From assembly GCF_000308495.1 (NCBI RefSeq), contig NZ_BAFU01000086.1, positions 222,287 through 286,286 of the forward strand: a stretch of DNA of 64,000 nt. The letters are read 5' to 3'. This document shows positions 1 to 8,465 of the stretch, in pieces. The DNA comes from Nocardia brevicatena NBRC 12119 (GTDB taxonomy: Bacteria; Actinomycetota; Actinomycetes; Mycobacteriales; Mycobacteriaceae). Below the pieces are notes generated by a model. It was not told where the DNA came from and did not search any database. It saw only the letters and a program-made list of their open reading frames with translations. Positions within the stretch are counted from its first letter, which is position 1. Every line of letters begins with the position of its first letter. Position numbers and translations under genes: made by a program.

Positions 1-50
1 CCGGAGCGGGACCGCCGACCCGACACACAGCCACCCGGACCCGGAACGCG

Positions 51-85
51 GATCGGCCCGCCCCAGGAAAAGGGACGGGCCGATC
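51..85 (-). terminator. Hairpin downstream of the exported-protein gene
   Basis: Fourteen-base arms (51-64 and 72-85) pair with one mismatch around a short loop, just past the stop codon of the minus-strand gene that ends at 110. There is no clear U-tract, as is common in actinobacteria. A terminator role is inferred from position. Confidence 0.5.
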
Positions 86-109
86 GAAATACGTGAAGGC
101 AGAGGTGGA

Positions 110-847
110 TTACTTCGGCTTACCGTCGTTGGCCCACTTGCTGGTGCCCGGAGCCGCCTGCATGGTGTTGAGCAGTTCCATACCGGCGATGGCCAGCGTA
201 GGACCACCGACGGCGACGGTACCGAGAATGCCGCCGATACCGGCGCCCGCGATGGCAGCCGGAATACAACCGACACCCAGCAGCGGCAGGCCGAGAATGC
301 AGCCGATGAGGCCGCCCGCGACGACACCCACCGCGGTGCCGAGGAAGCCGCCCACCGAGGTGGCGAGGCCGAACTGGGTGCCGAACTCCTGCATCGCCCT
401 CTGGTTCTCACTGGGCGAGGCGATCGGCTTGGCGGTCAGGCTCACGGTGTTGACCGGCTGGGCCACCGGAACGCCGGTCTGCTGGGGGGTCAGCTCGAGA
501 ACCTTGTCGTCGTTCTTCAGGACGGGCGTGACCGGAACACTGATATCACCGACCTTGAAGTCCACCGGCCAGGACATGACGACATTGCCGTGGGGATCCT
601 TGACCTCGACGAATTTCTCCTTGGGGGCCTCGCTGATCGGTTGCCCCTCGGGCGTTTCCGCCGATTGCTCGGTGATCGCGAAGGTACCGCCCTGCAGGGT
701 CGTGACAACCGTCTTGCCCACCATTTGCACGGCGTAGTTGATGTGCTCCGCCGGGGTCGGGGCCGGATCGGCATGAGCGGTGCCGACGCCCAGCGTCAGC
801 GCCGCGGCGACCATCGCGGCACCCACGGCGGATTTGCGCAATTTCAT
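110..847 (-). CDS. Exported protein, glycine-rich C-terminal half
   Basis: This 245-residue protein opens with a classic Sec signal: MKLRKS, an alanine-rich hydrophobic core and a likely cleavage site after AHA (about residue 26). The mature first half has alternating charged and hydrophobic segments. Residues of about 155-225 are glycine- and alanine-rich with GxxxG-like spacing and two cysteines, which suggests membrane association or a packed helical hairpin. I do not recognise a named domain; similar exported proteins of unknown function are common in Nocardia. It is transcribed away from the Fe-S protein gene at 1319 and is followed by a hairpin. No strong Shine-Dalgarno was seen, and the start is set by the signal peptide. 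Confidence 0.8.
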   Translation of the reverse strand: MKLRKSAVGAAMVAAALTLGVGTAHADPAPTPAEHINYAVQMVGKTVVTTLQGGTFAITEQSAETPEGQPISEAPKEKFVEVKDPHGNVVMSWPVDFKVGDISVPVTPVLKNDDKVLELTPQQTGVPVAQPVNTVSLTAKPIASPSENQRAMQEFGTQFGLATSVGGFLGTAVGVVAGGLIGCILGLPLLGVGCIPAAIAGAGIGGILGTVAVGGPTLAIAGMELLNTMQAAPGTSKWANDGKPK

Positions 848-1318
848 TCGGTGTCCAATCCATCAATGTCAGGCGCCACGACGCACGCGAGCCCACGCAT
901 ACGGTCCCCACGAGACCCGAAATCCTCCCCGAGCGTTGTGAAGTCGCGGCGCGACCGATAGGTCGAAGGGATATTAACCGAGATACGGTTTGAATGCCTA
1001 AAGATTGTTTCCCCACCGTGAGAAATAGGGCAAGGAGGCGGCAAAAAGCTACTGAGCATGCCCTTAACTCGGGGCCGAGTCGGAGCGCACTTTACGGTGC
1101 TGATCAGCCCGATTACATTCAGGCCCATAAACCGAAAACATGAGATATATCACAGCGACATCGGCGGCACACCAGGGCGGATATTCCACCGACAAACCGC
1201 AGATCGTACAGTGGACACCAATAGTTACTGACGGGTAACTTACTGGCAGTTAGGATACGAGCCGGGCGAGGCGCATACCATCTCGCGCCTCGTGTTGCCT
1301 CGAAAGAAAGGTCGCGAC
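848..1318. other. Divergent intergenic region
   Basis: About 470 bases separate two divergent genes and should hold both promoters. It is less GC-rich than the flanking genes. Near the right end lies the palindrome at 1225-1238 (separate entry). No convincing ORF, RNA gene or riboswitch was recognised. Confidence 0.6.
1225..1238. promoter_or_regulatory. Predicted TetR-type operator TTACT-N4-GGTAA
   Basis: TTACT and GGTAA arms flank four bases about 80 bp upstream of the Fe-S protein start. A second TTACT follows at 1240 with a poor partner arm. The same pattern occurs at fadE5, fadA2/fabG4 and the TetR gene in this window. Function is inferred from the shared motif. Confidence 0.5.
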
Positions 1319-4300
1319 ATGAATGCCCTGACAGTGACGCTGGGCACGCTGGGGACGTTGCTCAGCTTGCTGTGTTGGGCGTCGTTCTTCGGCGGCGTCC
1401 GCAACCTTGTTCGCGCGATCATGGTCGGCCAGCCCGCACCGGACCGCTGGCACCCGTTCTTCCCGCGGTTCAAGCAGATGCTCATCGAGTTCCTCGCGCA
1501 TACGCGGATGAACAAATTCCGCACGGTGGGCTGGGCGCACTGGCTGGTGATGATCGGCTTCCTCGGCGGCATCACCCTCTTCCTCGAGGCATACGGCCAA
1601 ACCTTCGATCCGGCATTCCACTGGCCACTCATCGGCGATCTGGCGGTATACCACCTCTGGGACGAACTCCTCGGTATCGGCACCGTGGTGGGTATCGTCA
1701 CACTGATCGTCATCCGGCAGCTGAACCACCCGAGGGTGCCCGAACGGCTGTCCCGCTTCGCCGGCTCGAAGTTCGGCGCGGCCTACACCATCGAGGCCAT
1801 CGTGCTGCTCGAGGGCCTGGGCATGATCTTCGTCAAGGCGGGCAAGATCGCGACCTACGGGCACGCGAACGCCGCCACCGACTTCTTCACCATGCAGGTC
1901 GCCAAGCTGCTGCCCGCCAGTCCGACGCTGATCTCGCTCTTCGCGTTGGTCAAGCTGATGTCCGGCAGCCTGTTCCTGTACGTCGTCGGCCGCAACCTCG
2001 ACTGGGGTGTGGCCTGGCACCGGTTCTCGGCGTTCTTCAACATCTACTTCAAGCGCGAGGACGACGGCGGCGTGGCACTGGGCGCTGCCAGGCCGATGAT
2101 GTCGAAGGGCCGCGCCCTGGACATGGAGAACGTGGACCCCGACACCGACACCCTGGGTGCCGGCCGGATCGAGGACTTCACCTGGAAGGGCTGGCTGGAC
2201 TTCACCACCTGCACCGAATGCGGGCGCTGCCAGTCCCAGTGCCCGGCCTGGAACACCGGTAAGCCGCTGTCACCGAAACTGCTCATCACATCGCTGCGCG
2301 ACCACGCCACTGCCAAGGCGCCGTATCTGCTGGCCGGTGGCCGCAAGGATATGGGCGGCGACGAGATCGGTCTGGTCGGCGCCGACGGCAAGCCGGACGA
2401 GGCGAAGCTGGCCAAGGTCTCCGAGGCCGCCCGCGCCGAGGCCGAGCGCCCGCTCGTGGGCGACGCCGAGGTCAACGGGATCATCGATCCCGAGGTGCTG
2501 TGGAGCTGCACCACCTGCGGCGCCTGCGTGGAGCAGTGCCCGGTGGATATCGAGCACGTCGACCACATCATCGATATGCGCCGCTACCAGGTGCTGATCG
2601 AATCGGAGTTCCCGTCCGAGCTCGCCGGCCTGTTCAAGAACCTGGAGAACAAGGGCAATCCGTGGGGCCAGAACGCCAAGGACCGGCTCAACTGGATCAA
2701 CGAACTCGACTTCGACATCCCGGTCTTCGGCAAGGACGCCGACAGCTTCGACGGATACGAGTACCTGTTCTGGGTCGGCTGCGCCGGCGCCTACGAGGAC
2801 CGGGCCAAGAAGACCACCAAGGCAGTCGCCGAGCTGCTGGCCACCGCGGGCGTGAAATTCATGGTGCTGGGTCAGGAGGAGGCCTGCACCGGTGACCCGG
2901 CGCGCCGCGCGGGTAACGAGTTCCTGTTCCAGCAGCTGGCCATGCAGAACATCGAAGCGCTGAACTCGGTGTTCGAGGGCGTGGAGGATCGCAAGAAGAA
3001 AATCGTCGTCACCTGCGCGCACTGCTTCAATGCGCTGAGCAACGAGTACCCGCAGGTCGGCGGCACCTACGAGGTTGTCCACCACACCCAGCTGCTGAAC
3101 CGGCTGGTGCGCGCCAAGCAACTGGTGCCGGTATCGCCGGTCGCACAGAACGTCACCTACCACGATCCCTGCTATCTGGGCCGGCACAACAAGGTCTACA
3201 ACGCTCCGCGTGAGCTGATGGCCGCCTCCGGCTCGAAGCTGGTGGAGATGCCGCGTCACGGTGAACGGTCCATGTGCTGCGGTGCCGGTGGTGCCCGGAT
3301 GTGGATGGAAGAGCAGCTGGGCAAGCGCATCAATATCGACCGGGTGGACGAGGCGCTGACCACTTCCCCGGCGAAGATCGCCACCGGCTGCCCGTTCTGC
3401 CGTGTCATGCTCACCGACGGTGTGACCGCCCGTCAGGAGAGCGGCCAGGGCGAGGGTGTCGAGGTCATCGACGTCGCCCAGCTCATGCTGGACGCCATCG
3501 ATCGGGTCGAACCGGCCCAGCTGACCGAGAACCTGACCGTCGTCCAGAAACCGAAGGCCCCCGCCGAGGAACCCGAACCGGAACCGGTGGCCGAGCCCGA
3601 ACCGGTCGCCGAAGCCGCGGCCCCGGCGGCCGAGAAGGCCGCCCCGAAGGGCGGCGGCCTGGCCATGAAGGGCCCGGCCAAGGCACCGGGTAAAGGCCTC
3701 GGGATGAAAGGCGGTGCCAAGGCACCCGGCGCCAAGGCACTCGCGGCCGACGCGGAAACGGAGGCTCCCGCCGTGCCTGCCAAGGGTCTGGCCATGAAGG
3801 GCGGCGGTAAGGCACCCGGCGGTAAGGGCCTGGCCATGAAGGGCGCCGCCAAGGCACCCGGCGCGAAGGCTGCCGCCGAAGCGGCGCCGAAGGCCGAACC
3901 GAAGCAGGAAACCGCCGAGGCCGAGACCACCTCCGCCCCCGCCGAGACCAAGCCCACGGTTCCCGCCAAGGGCCTGGCCATGAAATCGGGCTTCAAACGA
4001 CCCGGAGCGAAGGCTCCGGGCGCCAAGGTCGCGGCGGCGTCTGCCCCTGCCGAATCCGCGCCCGTGGAATCACCGGCCGAACCCGCCGCAGAATCCGCGG
4101 CTCCGGTCGCCGAGGCGCCCGACGGCCCGACCGAGACCAAGCCCACGGTTCCCGCCAAGGGCCTGGCCATGAAGTCCGGCTTCAAACGACCCGGCGCCAA
4201 GGCCCCCGGGGCCACCGGGACGACCTCTGCGCAGCCGAAACCGGAGCAGACCGCGCCCGAGGCGGACGCGGCTGGCACCGCCGACGAAACCGAGACACCG

Positions 4301-4429
4301 TCGACCGAGCCCACCGGCGAGCAGCCCGCGAACGGTACCTCCGGAAACGGCACCGCGGCCACGCCGCAGGCCAAACCGGGTGCGCTCGGCTTCAGGACCG
4401 GAGCCAAGGCTCCCGGCCGCAAGAGCTGA
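1319..4429 (+). CDS. Heterodisulfide-reductase-like Fe-S membrane oxidoreductase (Rv0338c type)
   Basis: This 1036-residue protein starts with several transmembrane helices resembling the cytochrome b-like HdrE/NarI region. Two [4Fe-4S] ferredoxin motifs follow, CTECGRCQSQC at about residues 298-308 and CTTCGACVEQC at about 397-407. The C-terminal Hdr part has cysteine-rich CCG segments, including CCGAGG near residue 653. This architecture fits membrane electron transfer between a quinone pool and a soluble partner; mycobacterial Rv0338c is the likely orthologue. The last 300 residues are a low-complexity basic tail with repeated GLAMKxGxKxPG units. The ATG at 1319 is preferred over a GTG at 1292 because a purine-rich GAAAGAAAGGT lies 7-17 bases upstream. 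A predicted operator lies upstream. Confidence 0.85.
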   Translation: MNALTVTLGTLGTLLSLLCWASFFGGVRNLVRAIMVGQPAPDRWHPFFPRFKQMLIEFLAHTRMNKFRTVGWAHWLVMIGFLGGITLFLEAYGQTFDPAFHWPLIGDLAVYHLWDELLGIGTVVGIVTLIVIRQLNHPRVPERLSRFAGSKFGAAYTIEAIVLLEGLGMIFVKAGKIATYGHANAATDFFTMQVAKLLPASPTLISLFALVKLMSGSLFLYVVGRNLDWGVAWHRFSAFFNIYFKREDDGGVALGAARPMMSKGRALDMENVDPDTDTLGAGRIEDFTWKGWLDFTTCTECGRCQSQCPAWNTGKPLSPKLLITSLRDHATAKAPYLLAGGRKDMGGDEIGLVGADGKPDEAKLAKVSEAARAEAERPLVGDAEVNGIIDPEVLWSCTTCGACVEQCPVDIEHVDHIIDMRRYQVLIESEFPSELAGLFKNLENKGNPWGQNAKDRLNWINELDFDIPVFGKDADSFDGYEYLFWVGCAGAYEDRAKKTTKAVAELLATAGVKFMVLGQEEACTGDPARRAGNEFLFQQLAMQNIEALNSVFEGVEDRKKKIVVTCAHCFNALSNEYPQVGGTYEVVHHTQLLNRLVRAKQLVPVSPVAQNVTYHDPCYLGRHNKVYNAPRELMAASGSKLVEMPRHGERSMCCGAGGARMWMEEQLGKRINIDRVDEALTTSPAKIATGCPFCRVMLTDGVTARQESGQGEGVEVIDVAQLMLDAIDRVEPAQLTENLTVVQKPKAPAEEPEPEPVAEPEPVAEAAAPAAEKAAPKGGGLAMKGPAKAPGKGLGMKGGAKAPGAKALAADAETEAPAVPAKGLAMKGGGKAPGGKGLAMKGAAKAPGAKAAAEAAPKAEPKQETAEAETTSAPAETKPTVPAKGLAMKSGFKRPGAKAPGAKVAAASAPAESAPVESPAEPAAESAAPVAEAPDGPTETKPTVPAKGLAMKSGFKRPGAKAPGATGTTSAQPKPEQTAPEADAAGTADETETPSTEPTGEQPANGTSGNGTAATPQAKPGALGFRTGAKAPGRKS

Positions 4430-4450
4430 CGAGCAGCCGGACGAGCACAA

Positions 4451-4489
4451 CAGCGGTGGCCCGGGTATGTCCGACCTGGGCCACCGCTG
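4451..4489. terminator. Bidirectional terminator hairpin
   Basis: Sixteen-base arms (4451-4466 and 4474-4489) pair with one mismatch around a seven-base loop. It lies between two convergent genes ending at 4429 and 4508, so it can serve both. Confidence 0.75.
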
Positions 4490-4507
4490 TATTCGGGATA
4501 CTCCGGA

Positions 4508-4939
4508 TCAGCGGAGCTTGGCGCCGTAGACATGCTCGACCGTCATTCTCATGAGCACCCGGCGGTCGGACACCATGACAGACCGGTATTCGCTCCAGTC
4601 CGGATGCTCCCCGGCGGCCTTGCGGTAGTAGTCGACCAATGCCTCGACCTCGGGCCCGTGCGGGTCGGTCCCCGGGCCCGTCAGCGTCACGGTGCCTTCG
4701 GCGGTGGCCCATGCCCACCCGTCGGAGCTGGTCACCTCCAGCGCCGCCCGCGGGTCACGGCGCAGGTTCACGGTCTTGGCCCGTCCTTCCGTCATCGACA
4801 CGTAGACGATGTCTGCTTCACGGTCGTAGTAGGGGGTCACCGGCGAAAGTTGAGGTAACCCGTTCGATTTGATCGTGGCGAGAACGCCCAGCCGACTTTC
4901 CGCGAGCAAGTGGCGCGGATCGAACTCAGTGGTGGTCAT
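4508..4939 (-). CDS. PPOX-class F420/FMN-binding protein
   Basis: This is a 143-residue split-barrel protein of the pyridoxamine-5'-phosphate-oxidase-like fold. Visible family features are ESRLGVLATIKSNGLPQLSPV near the N-terminus, a YVSMTEGRAKTVNL cofactor-binding stretch, RDPRAALEV, and a C-terminal VEALVDYYRKAAGEHPDW helix. Such proteins bind flavin or deazaflavin F420, and many are small F420H2-dependent reductases or biliverdin reductases. The substrate cannot be told from sequence. The start is uncertain: an in-frame ATG at 4981 would add 14 residues, but homologues usually begin near the chosen MTTTEFDP. It converges on the Fe-S protein gene. Confidence 0.75.
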   Translation of the reverse strand: MTTTEFDPRHLLAESRLGVLATIKSNGLPQLSPVTPYYDREADIVYVSMTEGRAKTVNLRRDPRAALEVTSSDGWAWATAEGTVTLTGPGTDPHGPEVEALVDYYRKAAGEHPDWSEYRSVMVSDRRVLMRMTVEHVYGAKLR

Positions 4940-5004
4940 ATCCACATCCAAGTCGGGTTCGGTGGTGGCTATTCCGTCCATCGCGAGCCCGGCCGGACTA
5001 TTCC

Positions 5005-5169
5005 GATCCTCCGTTCGTGGCCGCGGCCGATACCTCGCGGCTGCATTGGACGCTCGATGATGTGGTGGGCCGCGGGCGGTGGGTGTTCACCGGAGGTACC
5101 GAGAAACTGCCCCACTTCACAGACACGGTCGCCGACGCGGTCATCGCCGTGCTCTCGCCCAACGAGTAG
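5005..5169 (+). pseudogene. Possible C-terminal gene remnant
   Basis: One plus frame between 5005 and the stop at 5167-5169 reads as protein-like sequence (RLHWTLDDVVGRGRWVFTGG, then an EKLPHFTDTVADAV stretch) with GC-rich third positions. It has no plausible start beyond a GTG at 5017 and no ribosome binding site. It could be the tail of a gene whose front was lost, or a roughly 50-residue ORF. The family was not recognised. Confidence 0.25.
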
Positions 5170-5245
5170 CGGTGGCATCAGGGCGTGTGCCTCACACCGG
5201 ATACCGGGCCGGCGGCGGGAAGGCACCGGCCCGATACACCGTGGA

Positions 5246-6400
5246 TCAGGGCTTCGTCAGCGCGATATAACGGGCGAGATGATCGTCACCGGAACCGAAT
5301 TCGTATTCGATGGCGGTGAGTCGCTTGAAATAGTGGCCGATGGCCAGTTCTTCGGTCATACCCATGGCGCCGTGCAGCTGAACGGCGTTCTGCCCGACGA
5401 AACGGGCCGCCCGGGCGATGGTGACCTTGGCCGCCGAGACCGAACGGGCGCGTTCGGCGGGCTCGATCGGATCGGCGTGCACCGCATAGGCCGCCAGATA
5501 GGCGGCGGCGATACTCTGCTCCAATTCGATGTACATATCGACCATCCGGTGTTGTAGCACCTGGAAGCTGCCGATCGGTACACCGAACTGCTGCCGCCGT
5601 TTGGTGTATTCGACGGTGTCGTCGAGCACCTTGCGCATAAGGCCCACCGCTTCGGAAGCGATCGCGGCAATCCCCTCGTCGACGGCGGCCTCGATAACCT
5701 GCCAGGCCTCTCCCTCGGCACCGAGCAGCGCGTCGGCCGGCAACCGGAAACCGGAGAAGACCAGGTCGGCGCCAACCCGGTCGTCGATGGTGCGGTAGCT
5801 GTGCATCTCGACCCCCGCGGGCAGGGCGGACGAATCGAACTCGACCAGGAACAGCGAGATCCCGTCGGTATCACGCCGCTCACCGGAGGTACGGGCGGAC
5901 ACGATCACATGTGTGGCCAACGGCACGCCGGTGACCGCGATCTTGGTGCCGTCGAGCACCCAGTCGTCGCCATCGCGGCGCGCGGTGACCGAGACATCGT
6001 GGCGGGTCTCGCCCGAGGTCGGTTCCAGCGCGGCGAAGGCGATCCGGACCGCACCGCCGGGGATCTCGGCCAGTACCCGCTCGGCGCGTTCCCCACCGGA
6101 CCGGCGCAGCAGTCCGCCGCCGACCACCACGGTGTCCACATAGGGCTCGACGACCAGCGCCCGGCCCAGTTCCTCGGCGAGGATCATGCTCTCGAGCGGC
6201 CCGCCGTCCATCCCGCCGAATCGCTCCGGCAGGGTCACGCCGAGGATATCCAGTTCGGCCAGGCCGCGCCAGATCTCGGGCTGCCCGCCGGCCCCGGTCT
6301 TCACGGCGCTGCGGCTCTTCTCCAGATCGTAACGGGCAGCGAGAAAACCGGCGACGGCCTCACGCAGCATCTGCTGTTCGTCGGTGAAGGTGAAGTCCAT
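5246..6400 (-). CDS. Acyl-CoA dehydrogenase, second subunit of a pair
   Basis: This 384-residue flavoenzyme has the three-part acyl-CoA dehydrogenase fold: MDFTFTDEQQMLREAV at the N-terminus, a central beta domain with LDGTKIAVTGVP, and a C-terminal helical domain with QLHGAMGMTEE. It would oxidise acyl-CoA thioesters to 2-enoyl-CoA with FAD. It starts two bases after the stop of the 409-residue acyl-CoA dehydrogenase gene, so the two are probably translationally coupled. Such paired genes in mycobacteria (FadE26-27 type) form alpha2beta2 heterotetramers acting on steroid side chains or other bulky acyl-CoAs. The substrate here is unknown. Confidence 0.88.
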   Translation of the reverse strand: MDFTFTDEQQMLREAVAGFLAARYDLEKSRSAVKTGAGGQPEIWRGLAELDILGVTLPERFGGMDGGPLESMILAEELGRALVVEPYVDTVVVGGGLLRRSGGERAERVLAEIPGGAVRIAFAALEPTSGETRHDVSVTARRDGDDWVLDGTKIAVTGVPLATHVIVSARTSGERRDTDGISLFLVEFDSSALPAGVEMHSYRTIDDRVGADLVFSGFRLPADALLGAEGEAWQVIEAAVDEGIAAIASEAVGLMRKVLDDTVEYTKRRQQFGVPIGSFQVLQHRMVDMYIELEQSIAAAYLAAYAVHADPIEPAERARSVSAAKVTIARAARFVGQNAVQLHGAMGMTEELAIGHYFKRLTAIEYEFGSGDDHLARYIALTKP

Positions 6401-6402
6401 CT

Positions 6403-7632
6403 CTAGAGCCCCAATGCTGCCTTGGCGAGAATGTTTCGCTGGATTTCGTTGCTGCCCGCATAGATCGAGCCGGCACGGTCGTTGAAGTAGCGCAGCGGTG
6501 CGACCGCCTGCCAGTCCGCACCGCTGACATATCCGTCGGCGGGCGGGAGGTAGTCGGCGATCGGCCCACCGGGTGCGGTCGCGTGCGGCTGGAAGATCCG
6601 CCCGCGCGGACCGGCCGCCTCCAGCGCCAGTTCGGTGAGTTTCTGGCCGAGCTCGGTGGACAGGATCTTCAGCATCGACGACGACGGCCCGAGATCACGG
6701 CCGGCCGCCATGGCGGCCAGAGTGCGGAATTCCAACACTTCGAGCACCTCGGTGCGGATCTGCGCCTCGGCGAGTTTCGCCGCGAAGACGGGGTCGTCGG
6801 CGAGCGGTTCACCGGCGCGCCCCGGCTGCGTGGCCGCGGCCTCGGCGATCTGCGCGGCCATGGCCTGCAGTGCGGGTGCGGCCGCGCCTCCGCGCTCGTG
6901 CACCAGGAGGTATTTCGCCACGGTCCAGCCGTGATCGATCTGCCCGAGCACATTGCTCTTGGGCACGCGCACATTGTCGAAGAAGACCTGATTCTGCACC
7001 TGCTCGCCGGAGCTCATCACCAGCGGCCGGACCTCGACGCCGCCCACGGTCATATCCATCAGCAGGAAGGTGATGCCCTGCTGCTTCTTGCCCTCGCGCG
7101 AGGTGCGCACCAGGCAGAACATCCAGTTCGCCTCGGTGGCGTGGGTGGTCCAGATCTTGCTGCCGCTGCAGACGAAATCGTCGCCGTCGTCGACCGCGGC
7201 CATACTCAGCGCGGCCAAGTCGGAGCCGGCCTCCGGTTCGGAGTAGCCCTGGCAGAAGAAGACCTCACCGGTGAGGATCCGGGGCAGGAAGAAGTTCTTC
7301 TGCTCGTCGGTGCCGAAAGCGATGATGGCCGGGGCGACCATGCGGATACCCATCGGCGACAGCGCGGGCGCGCCCGCCAGGGTCAGTTCCCGGTTGAAGA
7401 TGTAGTGCCGGTTCAGCGTCCAGTCGCAGCCCCCGTACTCGATTGGCCAACTCGGCGCGGCCCAGCCGCGCTCGTGCAGGATCCGCTGCCACTCCATACT
7501 GGCCTCGTGGTCGGAGTAGACGCTTGTCATCAGCCGGCCGGCCGTGCGTAGTTCGGGGGTCAGCTTCTCGGCGAGAAACGCCCGCACCTCATCCCGGAAG
7601 GCCTTGTCGGCCTCCGACCAGTCGTAATCCAT
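6403..7632 (-). CDS. Acyl-CoA dehydrogenase, first subunit of a pair
   Basis: This 409-residue protein begins MDYDWSEADKAFRDEVRAFL and carries the FAD-binding CQGYSEPEAGSDLA segment and, near the C-terminus, YAGSNEIQRNILA, the FAD-contacting arginine motif of the family. It heads a two-gene operon with the acyl-CoA dehydrogenase that begins at 6400. Differing C-terminal motifs in the two subunits fit a heteromeric enzyme with one complete active site per pair. The 118-base leader contains no match to the TTACY-N4-RGTAA motif, so it may not belong to that putative regulon. Confidence 0.88.
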   Translation of the reverse strand: MDYDWSEADKAFRDEVRAFLAEKLTPELRTAGRLMTSVYSDHEASMEWQRILHERGWAAPSWPIEYGGCDWTLNRHYIFNRELTLAGAPALSPMGIRMVAPAIIAFGTDEQKNFFLPRILTGEVFFCQGYSEPEAGSDLAALSMAAVDDGDDFVCSGSKIWTTHATEANWMFCLVRTSREGKKQQGITFLLMDMTVGGVEVRPLVMSSGEQVQNQVFFDNVRVPKSNVLGQIDHGWTVAKYLLVHERGGAAAPALQAMAAQIAEAAATQPGRAGEPLADDPVFAAKLAEAQIRTEVLEVLEFRTLAAMAAGRDLGPSSSMLKILSTELGQKLTELALEAAGPRGRIFQPHATAPGGPIADYLPPADGYVSGADWQAVAPLRYFNDRAGSIYAGSNEIQRNILAKAALGL

Positions 7633-7750
7633 ACACGCTCCCGAGGGCTTTCATCCGGTTGGCGGTCCCGTCCGACGACCGCCGATACAGGGGGTGAATG
7701 TAGCCGGCCCGCGCGCCGGACCAAACTGACATCGCCTGCCCTCAAATCTA

Positions 7751-8287
7751 TCAGCAGTCCTGGAAAACCGCCTTCACAAACGCGATGGACTGGTACAGGT
7801 AGTCATAGGCCCAACGCGGCACCGACAGGCGCGGCCGCGGATCGACGAACAGCGCCTCACCGTCCCAGCACTTGCCGAGAACGTAGCGGGACCGCGTGAT
7901 ATGCGGTGTGAAGGTGACCACGATGACCCGCCGCCACCCGTGTAGGCGGGCCTGCTCGGCCAGATACCGTGCCTCGCCGGCGGTGGTCCGCGGCTCGGGA
8001 TCGAAGCAGACCACCTCGAAGTCGTAGGTGTCGTGGCAGATCCAGTTGATCAGACCGCTTTCACCCTCGTAGGGGTCGGAGACGAGCACCAACGGCGCAT
8101 ACCCGGCCCGGGCCAGACGCAATGCGAGCTGCTCCCGGCCGTCATGCGCGCCGCCGAGTACCAGAATGGCATCGGCGGGCGCGGGCTCGTCCGTACGGGG
8201 CGCGACATACACCGGCCAGAGCGCGGTCACCGCCACCGTGACGACGACGGCGAAACCGAGCACGGTCCAGACGATCCGGCGACCCAT
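7751..8287 (-). CDS. YdcF/ElyC-SanA family (DUF218) membrane-anchored protein
   Basis: This 178-residue protein has one N-terminal transmembrane helix (about residues 5-25). The DUF218 core follows with DAILVLGGAHDGREQLALRL, a VSDPYEGES segment and ARLHGWRRVIVVTFTPHITR. In the family this Rossmann-like domain faces the cell exterior; members such as SanA and ElyC affect envelope permeability, although the reaction is unsettled. It sits divergently from udgA, so a link to cell-envelope sugar metabolism is possible but is inference. Confidence 0.8.
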   Translation of the reverse strand: MGRRIVWTVLGFAVVVTVAVTALWPVYVAPRTDEPAPADAILVLGGAHDGREQLALRLARAGYAPLVLVSDPYEGESGLINWICHDTYDFEVVCFDPEPRTTAGEARYLAEQARLHGWRRVIVVTFTPHITRSRYVLGKCWDGEALFVDPRPRLSVPRWAYDYLYQSIAFVKAVFQDC

Positions 8288-8465
8288 CGTGGGCAGATGC
8301 TACTTGCCGACCGGCCGGGGACCGCAGGCCACGCCGCCGGAACCCGGCGCGCTCCGGACCGCTACCGCCATGACACCGCCCATGTCGCCTGGTGTACATC
8401 TCCTGTTGCCCGGCCCCTTGCCTCGGTTTGGTGGTGTGTCCACCGTCGGGGCCTACCAATCGATC

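Noticed and set aside
848-1318. Possible riboswitch in the leader of the exported-protein gene
   Set aside because: The leader is long, but no conserved ydaO-type or other riboswitch core could be matched by eye.
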